Shown here one piece after another: positions 7,621 through 15,883 of a DNA stretch of 18,319 nt. The stretch spans positions 393,204-411,522 of the forward strand of contig MJCC01000011.1 in the NCBI GenBank assembly GCA_001766655.1. Direction: 5' to 3'. Below the pieces are notes generated by a model. It was not told the DNA's origin and ran no database searches. It saw only the letters and a list, made by a program, of their open reading frames with translations. This stretch comes from Phytomonas francai. Lineage: Eukaryota; Euglenozoa; Kinetoplastea; Trypanosomatida; Trypanosomatidae. Position 1 is the first letter of the stretch. Every line of letters begins with the position of its first letter. The position numbers were made by a program, and so were the translations under genes.

Positions 7621-10071
7621 ATGTCTTCAACTGGGGTTACACCGCTTGGGCCCTTATATAGAGATGCCCCTTTACATAGTACTAGCCTGTCACCAACCCT
7701 CAATAAAGAGAATGGTTACGTTAGCACTAACAACATCACAGCACGTGGTGCCGACGTCGATAATCGTATTGTTCATCAAACCTCAGTCTTCCCAGTATCG
7801 TCGCCAACACCCCATTCATACAATTCATATTCTTATAACTCCCTTCTTCAAACACCAGCGAGTTTGACAGGTATGATTTCATCTACCCCACTTTTAGCGG
7901 CACAGCAGCAACCGCAGTCAGTCCCCTTACTGACCTCCACCGCAGGGCCTTCCTATGTAGCATCTGTACCTGCCAACAGCAGCGGTAATTTAGACGCGGG
8001 AAAACTGGAGAGAGTGAAGCAGTCCAGTTCCGCAGTGGAAGCTTCCCAGCTTCGTGCTCAGGTACGTGCACTTGAGCACGAAATCCAAGAACTACGCCAG
8101 GGACTCGCGCAGAATGCGTCTATTGGCCATCGACACGCTCAGGCGGCGCCCTTCGTAGCGGTCGTCAACGGGAGTGCTGTGCCCGCTGCGCGTCGCTCCA
8201 AAAACGTGCCTAAGGTGAAGCCCGATATTGCGTTCAACCGCAGAGTGGTGAACCCTTTGGGGATCCGAAGTCACTCAACAACGCAGAGTAAAACGCGTGG
8301 AAATGGAAGGGAGGGGCGTGCACCTACTGAGAGTGAAGGCGGCCATAATTTAGAGTTCAAACAGCGACCATCCACTCATCCAACCCCTGCCGTCACTGCC
8401 GCTGCGGCGGAAAGGGCTGATTGTGCGGTGGTGAATGCTCCGTTATTTGTAAATAGCCGCGAGATTCCCTTGCGAGGACAGGCGGAGGGCGGAACTCTGC
8501 TTCCGATCTCTTCCTCTAGCACCCCTTCTGGGAGTTGCTTGGCCTTGGACAAGACGCAGCCTCCTGCTTCTCAGAACGCACCACAAGTTTCGTTTTCTCC
8601 TCTTTCCGAGACTTCAAAGAGGGATCACTGTTGGTTATCTGCAGATTTCAGGCCGCTGGATCGGCCTGGCACCGAGCAAGCGAAGCCTGTGCCCACGACG
8701 ACAGGCTCCAAGGCCTATGCGGAAATCACGTCCACATCAGCTGCACCGTCTCCAACAGGCGTTGGGTCTGGCGCAAAAAGCTTGGCTATTAGCCCGCCGT
8801 CTGCGATCCCATCCTCTCCGACACATGCTACGATGCCTTCTGCGGCCGCAGGGTCCGTCGGTGCTAGTCTGGGAGAAATTGCGGCAGGTACGAGCACCGC
8901 CGATGCCCCTCCTTCCTCCGTGCACCAGGCCGCACTGCAGTACCTGACGCATGAGCTGTCGAAATCCCGACAGGAGGCCGCTGAGCTGCAACGCGCCGCG
9001 GCGGAACAGGATGCACGTTGTTCTCAACTTCAGCTCCACCTTGACGCGCGGACGGCGGAGCTTTCGCAGTTGCAGACTCAGCTCAAGGCGGCACAGGAGG
9101 AGATCTGGAGCCTTCGACAAGTGTCTCCCATGCACGCCGCGGGCACCAATCACGCGACGGGTGGAGCCGCTTCAGAGAGAGAGGCGCTGACATCCTCTGC
9201 AGCGGTTGACGTTAACCCGACGATAGCATCCCCAGATTCTAAGCAGCCGCATCATTCAGTTACGCCGCCAAGTAATACCACTCTCAACTTCATGCAATCC
9301 GATGCCATGCCGGAAGTACAGGCCCAACTAATACAGGCCAAGGATCAGATCAACGCCCTCTCAAAAAAGCTCGCCGCGTGGGAGTTGTGGTATATGAAAC
9401 AACGTCAAAAGTGCGACAACTCGTCTCGAGAGAAGCGGAGATCCAGCAGAAAGGAAGGTAAAAGAGAAATCGTAGTAAATGCAGACAACGCTAAGGTGCG
9501 CAATCAGAGAGCGCGTCCGAACAGCGTCGCTGACACCTCATTCCCCATAGGCTTTGTGTGGCCGGCTGGTTGTGTGGAGAGTAGGCCTGTGCCGTGCGGC
9601 TTAGTCTACCCAGTCCACGACGAGGCAACACCACAAGCCTTTCACAGGCAAAAAAGACAGAATCACGGGCACAAAAGGGGAGAAGCGGAATATGGCGCTC
9701 GGCCTAACATTATCTTGAAGGATCCATTTGATCCTTTTTACGCAAACCAGGTCACTGGTGATGCATCTATGGGAAGCGTTCCATTATTACCCGTTGGAGG
9801 AACTATTCCTGAACTTGATTCCAGTTTGATGGAGTTTATTGCTAAAGAGCGTGCGATACGCGAAATATCCACAGAGGGCCAAAAATTTGCCGAAGCTCGA
9901 CTCAGAGCTGTACTGTTGGCTGAGCGACGTCCCCAAAATGTGAACTACTTGAATAGAGCTTTTGAGAATGAAACTGTATCGACAGGAAGCGTGAGCAGCA
10001 ATGAAGGCAGTGCCTCGCAATGTCTTTCAGAGGCTCCCATTGAGGTTCAACTCAGCACGACCAATAGTTGA
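7621..10071 (+). CDS. Hypothetical protein with coiled-coil segments, 816 aa
   Basis: The gene runs from ATG 7621, the first ATG after the predicted acceptor at 7546, to TGA 10069-10071. Residues 1-130 are Ser/Thr/Pro/Asn-rich and probably disordered. A short coiled coil covers about residues 135-165. A long disordered stretch of Ser, Pro, Ala and Thr follows to about 430. A second and longer coiled coil with clear Leu/Gln heptads covers about 438-502, and a third segment about 564-595 ends in a Trp/Tyr/Met-containing helix. Residues 641-664 are a hydrophobic, Pro- and Cys-containing block, and residues 735-770 are a charged helix. These C-terminal parts are less repetitive and look most constrained. 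I see no enzymatic motif, signal peptide or membrane span. A cytoskeletal or scaffold role is only inferred from the coiled coils. Confidence 0.85.
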   Translation: MSSTGVTPLGPLYRDAPLHSTSLSPTLNKENGYVSTNNITARGADVDNRIVHQTSVFPVSSPTPHSYNSYSYNSLLQTPASLTGMISSTPLLAAQQQPQSVPLLTSTAGPSYVASVPANSSGNLDAGKLERVKQSSSAVEASQLRAQVRALEHEIQELRQGLAQNASIGHRHAQAAPFVAVVNGSAVPAARRSKNVPKVKPDIAFNRRVVNPLGIRSHSTTQSKTRGNGREGRAPTESEGGHNLEFKQRPSTHPTPAVTAAAAERADCAVVNAPLFVNSREIPLRGQAEGGTLLPISSSSTPSGSCLALDKTQPPASQNAPQVSFSPLSETSKRDHCWLSADFRPLDRPGTEQAKPVPTTTGSKAYAEITSTSAAPSPTGVGSGAKSLAISPPSAIPSSPTHATMPSAAAGSVGASLGEIAAGTSTADAPPSSVHQAALQYLTHELSKSRQEAAELQRAAAEQDARCSQLQLHLDARTAELSQLQTQLKAAQEEIWSLRQVSPMHAAGTNHATGGAASEREALTSSAAVDVNPTIASPDSKQPHHSVTPPSNTTLNFMQSDAMPEVQAQLIQAKDQINALSKKLAAWELWYMKQRQKCDNSSREKRRSSRKEGKREIVVNADNAKVRNQRARPNSVADTSFPIGFVWPAGCVESRPVPCGLVYPVHDEATPQAFHRQKRQNHGHKRGEAEYGARPNIILKDPFDPFYANQVTGDASMGSVPLLPVGGTIPELDSSLMEFIAKERAIREISTEGQKFAEARLRAVLLAERRPQNVNYLNRAFENETVSTGSVSSNEGSASQCLSEAPIEVQLSTTNS
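8840..9200 (+). other. GC-rich coding patch in the 816-aa gene
   Basis: This segment is more GC-rich than the ends of the same gene. It covers an Ala/Ser/Thr-rich linker and the second coiled coil. The contrast with flanking coding sequence is weaker than in the patch of the first gene, and the limits are judged by eye. Confidence 0.4.
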
Positions 10072-10373
10072 GAATAATACGGTGTGTTGAGGAAAGACCT
10101 TGAAGAGGGGGCATTAGTACAGGGTAACATAGACGTATGATGTTAGGCGGAATAGGAAGCATACATAGACACACATACATATATACATATAGAATATGAA
10201 TCACGATTTTCGTGACTTCTTCTAGCGCAATTTATTGGATTTCTTTGCTGCTCATTGAGTTTTATTGTCGCTCTTCTGTTTCTTTTTTTTTTTGCCTCTG
10301 ATATTGTTTATGACTCTTTGTTTGAAATTTGTTGTCTAGGAATTGCGCTCTACTTTTTCCCTATGTGCAAGTT
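10072..10373 (+). promoter_or_regulatory. Spacer with predicted trans-splice acceptor(s) for the 958-aa gene
   Basis: A strong pyrimidine tract at 10271-10298 is followed by the first AG at 10338-10339, giving a 34-nt 5' UTR. A shorter tract at 10346-10362 is followed by an AG at 10370-10371, which would leave only 2 nt before the ATG. Earlier in the spacer is a CATA/TATA simple stretch at 10161-10190. Nothing else is seen. Confidence 0.5.
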
Positions 10374-10392
10374 ATGTTTCACAAATTCATAG
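10363..10392 (+). other. Short upstream ORF overlapping the start of the 958-aa gene
   Basis: ATG 10363 opens a 9-codon ORF ending at TAG 10390-10392. It is out of frame with the main ATG at 10374 and overlaps it. It would be the first AUG on an mRNA spliced at 10339 but absent from one spliced at 10371. Confidence 0.4.
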
Positions 10393-13250
10393 ATTCAATA
10401 TGTGAGGGAGAAAATGATGATGACGACGATGAGATCATCTTTTATGATCACCCTAACATTTGTACTAAAAACTTTCGACATTTTACACCTGCCCAAGATA
10501 GCTCTGTCAACATTCTTGGGACAGAGAGGGTTGAAGACACCATGCCAAGTGACACAGCAAGCCCCATAACTCACACGGACTATGGAGTGGATAAGGACAT
10601 CGCGACTATGAATCGAGCGGTGCGAGTGCCAGACGCGCTTCGGTGTGCAGGCCGGCGTACTATGTTTGATGTTCTCGTGAAACTTAGAGAAATAGGGGAT
10701 AAGCCGAGGGAAGAGGAGGGGAATTTGTCTTCAGCAGGACACAAAGAATTGGATAAAAACAGAGAGGTGCCAGGAGATCTTGCTGATAGTGTGCAGGGGT
10801 TGTGCAAATCGCAAAACAATTGCTTCGGGGTCTTGGAAGCGAGTGCACCACCCACAGGAGTGGACGCGGTGCAGGACAATCTTCGCCGCGGGCTCAAGCA
10901 TTTGCTTCCCAGGCACCTTCGGAAAGATGAGCAGGGCCGGATAGCGTGTGAGGCCCCAGAAGAAAAGCGACGGCGGGAGGAGGAGAGTGCTATGGTATTG
11001 AACATCTCCGACTTTAGCAGCTCCGCCAGCGATAACGCTGTCAACGATGAAGATGTAGGTTGTTGTCAGCCTTATGGGCCGCGTCGGGGCGATCCACCAA
11101 TTCATCCTCCCACCCACATGCTGCTTATTGATGTTTTTGAGACCCAACGGTTTAGCTTTGACGCCAAACAACAGGACAGGCGTGGGGTGAGGTCGGCTCA
11201 GTCGTTGAGTTCAGGCTACCAGGCGGCAGGGAGGCCCTTGAGCCAGTGCGAGCCGGGACGCACTACCGCCCCCCGCTCGGTCTGGGACGTCTTCCAGGAC
11301 AAGGAGGAGATGGCGGTGCGCGAGGCCCAGTCCCAACGTAGACGACCCCCCATGGCGCGCACGACGGCCCTTGACACCGACCCTTTTTTGGAGGTCGAGT
11401 CCTCTCTTGCTCCCTCCTCGGCCCGGTCAACAATTGGACGGGTGTCTGCTGCGAGTGGTACTGAGAAGAGCTTGAACGCACTTCTGGACGCCTACTCGGC
11501 GAGTGACATCGCCGAGTGTGAAAGCGGCGGTGTGGACTCCCTTGGGATGTTTTTGTATAGGCATGAATGGCAGCGGCTGCTGTCTCTAAATCAGCTACCA
11601 ACGCCACCACATGAAGTTGACAGTGCTCGCAGTCTAACGCGCGCACACAACAACGCTAATTTATACAATGGGATACTTGGTAAACCAATGACCCTTCACA
11701 TCCACTCCCTCGCATCCAACACAACGGGGAGTTCCTACACCAGTGGGTTGCCACCACCACAGAGTCGGGGCCAACTGGACAAACGAACGCTTCGACAGTT
11801 GTTAAAGATCCCTACCGCTTTGCGTGTGGTGGAGTACCTGCGCCAAGCCTTTACGACTTGGGCCTTGAATGGACTTCTCTTACGAGAATGGTGGCTGGAG
11901 CAACAAACCCAACACAAGGGAGGTGCGGATACACCACAAGAATCTTCTTTACTCCCTGACCCCCAAACGAGTGCTCAGTTAAAACAGAATGGCGTAGAAT
12001 CAAAGGACATCTGCCATGTGAGTGCGACCTCCAATGATTTCACTACTTTTGAACTAACTACAAATAAAGCGTCTCATAATGACAAGCTCTCCCAACACCA
12101 TGAAAACCATACTCCTAGTAAAACTATACAAGGCTTAGAAGAGAGTGGCATTCATATCGCGTTTATTGTCCTTTCCATTGATACGGCCTATGGCCTGACA
12201 CATGCCTACGGTGAACTCGTTTGGGTTCACCCATCGGTTAAAACGAGACTGTGCACTGCGCCGTCACCTTCGAAGGCGCAACTGAAAGGTAGTAACACGT
12301 GTGCAAATGTGGCTCGTGGTCTTTTTTTCGGAAACCCGCGCGGCTCATTTTCGGAGGGGGAGGGAAATCGACGGGTGCTTGACTCACGTTTCTGGACCCT
12401 TGTGATCTCCGACACCGTGTTGCGCGCCGTTCCTGTTGTTGTCAATCACTGTGTGTACTTGGCAGACCCCTTTTTTGTCTTCCCGGACGTGCGCTGCATC
12501 CTTTGCTCCTACAACATCACCTCGGATGTCCTCGTGGCAGAGCACGGCGCGGCTTACGAATCCGCGGCTGAGGCTGCTGGTGCTTTGGCGACCACGCCCT
12601 CGACGGTTTCACGGAAGCGGCGGTGCATCTCGGGAGGAAACGTGGCGAATGGGGCCGGCCCTTCCTCAGACGACCCAACAAATGCTCACGTCGCCGATTC
12701 AACCCAAGGGAGGTGTTTATTCTCGGGTGGCAGCATTTCGCATGGGCAAAGACGGCCACCCCCATCCGATGGTGTGCGCTTAAGCCAAGGGAAGGCGGGC
12801 GGCCGCTCCCTCGCTGGCTCCCCCTCAAAAGACCTCTACGACCCGTTGGCGTTCCCTGTTTGCTGCGGCGATCCTAACGCGGTGGAGGGCCACCCGCCTG
12901 ACGCCGTAGCCTCGGATCTTCTGGGGAGTGGATTCCATCGTGGCCCGGGAGCGGAGTGGGAGATTCCGCTTGAGGTCCTGCGCACACTCAGCTCAGTTCA
13001 CGCGGAGGACGTCCGGTCGTCACTACGGCGACCCTCTTCGCAAGAATGGCTCGAGAGAATTGAAAGAAAGCCCTCTCCGGAGCGGAGTGAAATTGGTTTG
13101 ATCTTATCAAATTACTCGAACACTTCATATCAGCTGACAGCTTTTTCAAAGGCCTGTGACGACGATAGGGAAACCGCGGGCTCTTTATCTGACGTGATTT
13201 CTTCCTCGTTACCCACGCCGGATAGTGGGGCAATGAGCTTAAGAAGGTGA
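10374..13250 (+). CDS. Hypothetical protein, 958 aa, acidic N-terminus
   Basis: I place the start at ATG 10374. The frame is open upstream to a TTG at 10329, but that lies before the predicted splice acceptor at 10339 and would not be in the mRNA. The stop is TGA 13248-13250. Residues 11-20 are an acidic cluster with five consecutive Asp. Most of residues 30-440 is polar and probably disordered, with a basic/acidic charged stretch near 180-205. A helical, hydrophobic and Trp-rich segment lies at about 470-515. Residues about 590-710 form the most ordered-looking part, rich in Val, Ile, Leu, Phe and Trp in alternating beta-like runs, with a C-x2-C near 706-709. The C-terminal 240 residues are again Ser/Pro/Gly-rich. 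I recognise no family. No signal peptide or clear membrane span is seen. Confidence 0.85.
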   Translation: MFHKFIDSICEGENDDDDDEIIFYDHPNICTKNFRHFTPAQDSSVNILGTERVEDTMPSDTASPITHTDYGVDKDIATMNRAVRVPDALRCAGRRTMFDVLVKLREIGDKPREEEGNLSSAGHKELDKNREVPGDLADSVQGLCKSQNNCFGVLEASAPPTGVDAVQDNLRRGLKHLLPRHLRKDEQGRIACEAPEEKRRREEESAMVLNISDFSSSASDNAVNDEDVGCCQPYGPRRGDPPIHPPTHMLLIDVFETQRFSFDAKQQDRRGVRSAQSLSSGYQAAGRPLSQCEPGRTTAPRSVWDVFQDKEEMAVREAQSQRRRPPMARTTALDTDPFLEVESSLAPSSARSTIGRVSAASGTEKSLNALLDAYSASDIAECESGGVDSLGMFLYRHEWQRLLSLNQLPTPPHEVDSARSLTRAHNNANLYNGILGKPMTLHIHSLASNTTGSSYTSGLPPPQSRGQLDKRTLRQLLKIPTALRVVEYLRQAFTTWALNGLLLREWWLEQQTQHKGGADTPQESSLLPDPQTSAQLKQNGVESKDICHVSATSNDFTTFELTTNKASHNDKLSQHHENHTPSKTIQGLEESGIHIAFIVLSIDTAYGLTHAYGELVWVHPSVKTRLCTAPSPSKAQLKGSNTCANVARGLFFGNPRGSFSEGEGNRRVLDSRFWTLVISDTVLRAVPVVVNHCVYLADPFFVFPDVRCILCSYNITSDVLVAEHGAAYESAAEAAGALATTPSTVSRKRRCISGGNVANGAGPSSDDPTNAHVADSTQGRCLFSGGSISHGQRRPPPSDGVRLSQGKAGGRSLAGSPSKDLYDPLAFPVCCGDPNAVEGHPPDAVASDLLGSGFHRGPGAEWEIPLEVLRTLSSVHAEDVRSSLRRPSSQEWLERIERKPSPERSEIGLILSNYSNTSYQLTAFSKACDDDRETAGSLSDVISSSLPTPDSGAMSLRR
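11180..11430 (+). other. GC-rich coding patch in the 958-aa gene (first)
   Basis: A GC-rich segment by eye, encoding Arg, Ala, Pro and Gly in a disordered-looking region. The DNA on each side is less GC-rich although it belongs to the same reading frame. Confidence 0.45.
12480..13060 (+). other. GC-rich coding patch in the 958-aa gene (second)
   Basis: A longer GC-rich segment covering the end of the ordered block and the Ser/Pro/Gly/Arg-rich C-terminal tail. Several other frames stay open here for 70-115 codons, as expected from the base composition. The AT-richer coding sequence resumes before the stop codon. Confidence 0.5.
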
Positions 13251-13711
13251 TCTTTCCTAAAACAACACACGCCCCAAAGAGAATATGAAGCATCCAGTGT
13301 GAAGGGTCAAACAATATTTTTGATTTTAATTTCAAATAGCATGAAAACTTGAACCAGCGGCTCTGTGTCAAAGATAAGTACCTTCAAGTGAATGTTTCTC
13401 TTCTACCTTTCACTTCGCGTATCTGAAGGTCGTATTGGCGGGGGAGTACTATTTTTTTTCCATTGGTATCCCCTCGCTGCGCGTATATATGTGTGTGTCT
13501 TGCTTTCCTGCTACAGATCTCGTTTAAAATTTTTTTGATTACTCAAAACAATAACAAGGAAAAGAAAACAACTTAATTCATCCATGTACTCATATTTTTC
13601 TAGAACTTACAAGAATCTCGTGCATCTTTTTGGGTTTATTCGTAGCTTGAATACATTTGAAAGGTTGCGTAGTATTAAAGGTACGTCGCTAATAGGTTTC
13701 CACAATTAGGG
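13251..13711 (+). promoter_or_regulatory. Spacer with predicted trans-splice acceptors for FCF1
   Basis: A pyrimidine-rich stretch from 13449 ends in a classical tract and AG at 13515-13516, with no AG in between. Splicing there gives a 195-nt 5' UTR. A second, shorter tract at 13591-13601 ends with AG at 13602-13603 and would give a 108-nt 5' UTR. The choice determines whether the upstream ORF at 13584 is on the mRNA. Confidence 0.5.
13584..13709 (+). other. 41-codon upstream ORF ending 2 nt before FCF1
   Basis: ATG 13584 opens 41 codons and stops at TAG 13707-13709, two bases before the FCF1 ATG at 13712. The peptide is basic and aromatic-rich with no recognisable domain. It would be the first AUG on an mRNA spliced at 13516. 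It may be a regulatory upstream ORF, or it may be chance in a leader that is normally spliced further downstream. Confidence 0.4.
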
Positions 13712-14341
13712 ATGGGCAAAGTCAAGAAGCAGGCGGGCCACGCCATCAAAAAAATCCTTATGAAAGAAAAGAGCTTGGCGATGAAAAAGAAGCGCGAGGC
13801 TGATAGCTACCACGACACGCCTGAACCTACGAATACGGCGCAGGCACGCAAGGATCCCGCGGCTATTGAGTTCCAAAAGTCTCAGGTCACCCAGGCCATG
13901 CCAGCGCAAACTTCCTCTTTCCTGTCTTACAATAACGCGCTCGGGCCGCCCTTTCGTATATGGCTGGACACTAACTTTATTAACTTCTCCATGCAAAACA
14001 AGATAGACATCGTCCAGGGACTGATGGATTGCCTCTTAGCTAAGGTCATTCCATGTATTTGCGACTGCGTCTTTGCTGAGCTCGAGAAGTTGGGTAAGAA
14101 ATTCAGGATTGCCCTGAAGCTTGCCCGCGATAAGCGATTTGAGCGGCTGACCTGTGAAGGACGCTACGCGGATGACTGTGTCGTGCGCACCGTTTCGCAG
14201 CATCCGGTTTATATAGTCGCGACCTGTGATCAGGAGTTGAAGCGACGAATTCGAAAAATACCCGGGGTACCCATTATGTACATCTCAAAGCATCGCTATA
14301 CCATCGAAAGACTCCCTGAGGCATACGGTGCCCCTGCTTAA
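13712..14341 (+). CDS. FCF1: rRNA-processing endonuclease FCF1/UTP24 (PIN domain)
   Basis: This 209-aa protein matches the Fcf1/Utp24 family along its length; yeast Fcf1 has 189 residues. In yeast and human cells it is a nucleolar component of the small-subunit processome and the PIN nuclease linked to cleavage of pre-rRNA around the 5' end of 18S and in ITS1. Residues 1-30 are the basic, Lys-rich N-terminus that starts with the family's MGK. The PIN domain spans about 80-200. The signature LDTNFINF is at 85-92 with acidic D86; AELEKLG is at 122-128 with E123; YADDCVV at 152-158 gives D154/D155; and D173 precedes the motif RRIRKIPG at 178-185. All expected acidic metal-binding positions are present, so the enzyme should be active. 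ATG 13712 is the only reasonable start. Its flanking genes are not obviously related to ribosome assembly. Confidence 0.96.
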   Translation: MGKVKKQAGHAIKKILMKEKSLAMKKKREADSYHDTPEPTNTAQARKDPAAIEFQKSQVTQAMPAQTSSFLSYNNALGPPFRIWLDTNFINFSMQNKIDIVQGLMDCLLAKVIPCICDCVFAELEKLGKKFRIALKLARDKRFERLTCEGRYADDCVVRTVSQHPVYIVATCDQELKRRIRKIPGVPIMYISKHRYTIERLPEAYGAPA

Positions 14342-14750
14342 TTTCGGCTACTGTCATCCATGAGATTAAAAGAAGGGTGGTTAAATGTTGATTAACACTC
14401 GCAACGATTAACTAATAGGCTTGCATATTACAAATGGTAAATATAAGGGTGGATAAGGAGAAGGGGAATATTCTTACAAAGGGAAAAGAATATCTTACTT
14501 CCGTCTTCCTTGATATTTCTTTCATATTTTGCACATTTGTATGATAAAAAAACAACAACTGGAAAAAGGATCTGATTTTCTTATTTCGCCATCCTTTCTG
14601 CTTTGATTTTGATTTCAACTTCTCTATCTCCCTTCACATTATCGGCACAAAGGGGAAAACAGAGAGTACGTAAGGAAAGGTTGAGGGAAAGTACAAAAAT
14701 GAAATTAGGTTTATTTTGCTCCCCGTTCCTTGGTTAAATTCTGCTCAATA
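14342..14750 (+). promoter_or_regulatory. Spacer with predicted trans-splice acceptor for the 310-aa gene
   Basis: A pyrimidine-rich run at about 14592-14640 is followed by the first AG at 14651-14652. Splicing there gives a 98-nt 5' UTR containing a 12-codon upstream ORF at 14699. A second pyrimidine-rich stretch at 14710-14746 lies directly before the ATG, and its first AG is inside the coding region at 14766-14767. No other gene is seen. Confidence 0.45.
14699..14737 (+). other. 12-codon upstream ORF before the 310-aa gene
   Basis: ATG 14699 opens 12 codons ending at TAA 14735-14737, 13 nt before the main ATG at 14751. It is in the predicted 5' UTR if the acceptor at 14652 is used. Confidence 0.35.
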
Positions 14751-15683
14751 ATGTGGCGCACTCTGAGAACGCCACAGCACCGCCACCTCTTTGTGGTAAA
14801 GACGATGGCGTCTGCCTATTTTTGTTCCCATCAACATTATTCGCGATACTCGTACAACCAAGCGACCTCGAGTGGATCTTTTAGGGTTGTTGATCGTGAG
14901 GGTGGCATTTCCCGCGTCGCTCTGAATCACATTTTCACACCCCTGCGCCGCAGGGGCTACAACTTTTACATTAACCTGGAGGACCCAGAGGATACGCGAC
15001 GCAGTGTTGAGGAGGATCTGGAGCGTCTCGCGGAGGAAAACCGCACGGACACCACAGCCTACCTCCACAGTCTTCTTAACCTCGCGCTTAGCCATTATCA
15101 GTCTCAAGAATACATCAAGGCCCGCAAGGTCGCCGAGTACGCACACGAGCGCGCCCTTCAGCACAATAACAAGTCATCTTTTATTTACTTGACCGCAAAG
15201 ACGTGTTCGCATTGCGCAGTCGCCCTTGCCAATGAATATGAGGAGCATCTGATGCTGGTGGAGGCCCGCGCGGAGACCTCATCCACGCTTGCGCCGAAGC
15301 CCTCTGTGGTGTTCAGCGCCCGCCGTACGATTAAGAAGCTTCGCGAGGATGCTGTTCGTTATGATGGGATCGCCGCGCGGGTGTATAACCGGCCAGATCT
15401 TGCGTTTATGCGCGGCCGAAACGGAAGGGAGAACCGTGGCTGTAGGAGCGAGGACGTTGGTGGTGCGGGAACGCGAAACGGGGGCCCAGGCTCCCGCTCG
15501 TCTAACGACAGACGCCGCACGTGGTCTGAGGATGAGTGCCTTGTGGATGAGGAGTTCGAAGCGCAATATGGCCCGAGGTGGCAGGAGAGGCGAAAGCGGC
15601 CGGAGCACGCTGAGATTCGGCGTTTTTACCAGCGTCAGCAGCCGCGGGACGCCCAAGGCGAGTCGTGGGAAATTCCAAAATGA
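14751..15683 (+). CDS. Hypothetical protein, possibly mitochondrial, TPR-like helices, 310 aa
   Basis: I take ATG 14751 as the start; the frame extends upstream only to a TTG at 14730. The stop is TGA 15681-15683. Residues 1-18 are basic, with Arg, His and Lys and no acidic residue, as in a mitochondrial presequence. A second in-frame ATG at 14805 begins just after this segment. Residues 50-100 include a short basic/aromatic block and an acidic helix. Residues about 103-137 have spacing of Leu, Ala, Tyr and Ala like a tetratricopeptide helix pair, and 142-176 may form a second pair. Residues 220-260 are Gly/Arg-rich and disordered, and 260-310 are charged with several Trp. I cannot assign a family. 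Mitochondrial location is inferred from the N-terminus only. Confidence 0.82.
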   Translation: MWRTLRTPQHRHLFVVKTMASAYFCSHQHYSRYSYNQATSSGSFRVVDREGGISRVALNHIFTPLRRRGYNFYINLEDPEDTRRSVEEDLERLAEENRTDTTAYLHSLLNLALSHYQSQEYIKARKVAEYAHERALQHNNKSSFIYLTAKTCSHCAVALANEYEEHLMLVEARAETSSTLAPKPSVVFSARRTIKKLREDAVRYDGIAARVYNRPDLAFMRGRNGRENRGCRSEDVGGAGTRNGGPGSRSSNDRRRTWSEDECLVDEEFEAQYGPRWQERRKRPEHAEIRRFYQRQQPRDAQGESWEIPK

Positions 15684-15778
15684 ATACTCAACGGAGGGAA
15701 AAAACATAAAATGACTAAAAGGTAATATTTTGTATGTTCTTGTGCACAGAAGTATGATGCGAATTTTATTAGAACAAT

Positions 15779-15810
15779 CCTTGTTTTTTACTTTCTGTTT
15801 CTGCGCCTGA

Positions 15811-15853
<43 letters not shown>

Positions 15854-15867
15854 TTTTATAAAATAAG
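15779..15867 (+). promoter_or_regulatory. Predicted trans-splice acceptor for the 360-aa gene
   Basis: A pyrimidine tract at 15779-15814 is separated from the first downstream AG at 15866-15867 by a TA microsatellite. There is no AG in between. Spliced-leader addition here leaves a 16-nt 5' UTR before ATG 15884. Confidence 0.5.
15817..15852. repeat. (TA)18 microsatellite
   Basis: Thirty-six bases of perfect TA dinucleotide repeat in a 200-bp spacer. It lies between the predicted pyrimidine tract and the predicted splice acceptor AG of the next gene. Confidence 0.95.
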
Positions 15868-15883
15868 AGTCATCATTTGAAGA

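Noticed and set aside
10329..10373. Upstream extension of the 958-aa gene from a TTG
   Set aside because: The extension contains the predicted splice acceptor at 10339, so it would not be fully present in the mRNA; the first in-frame ATG is 10374.
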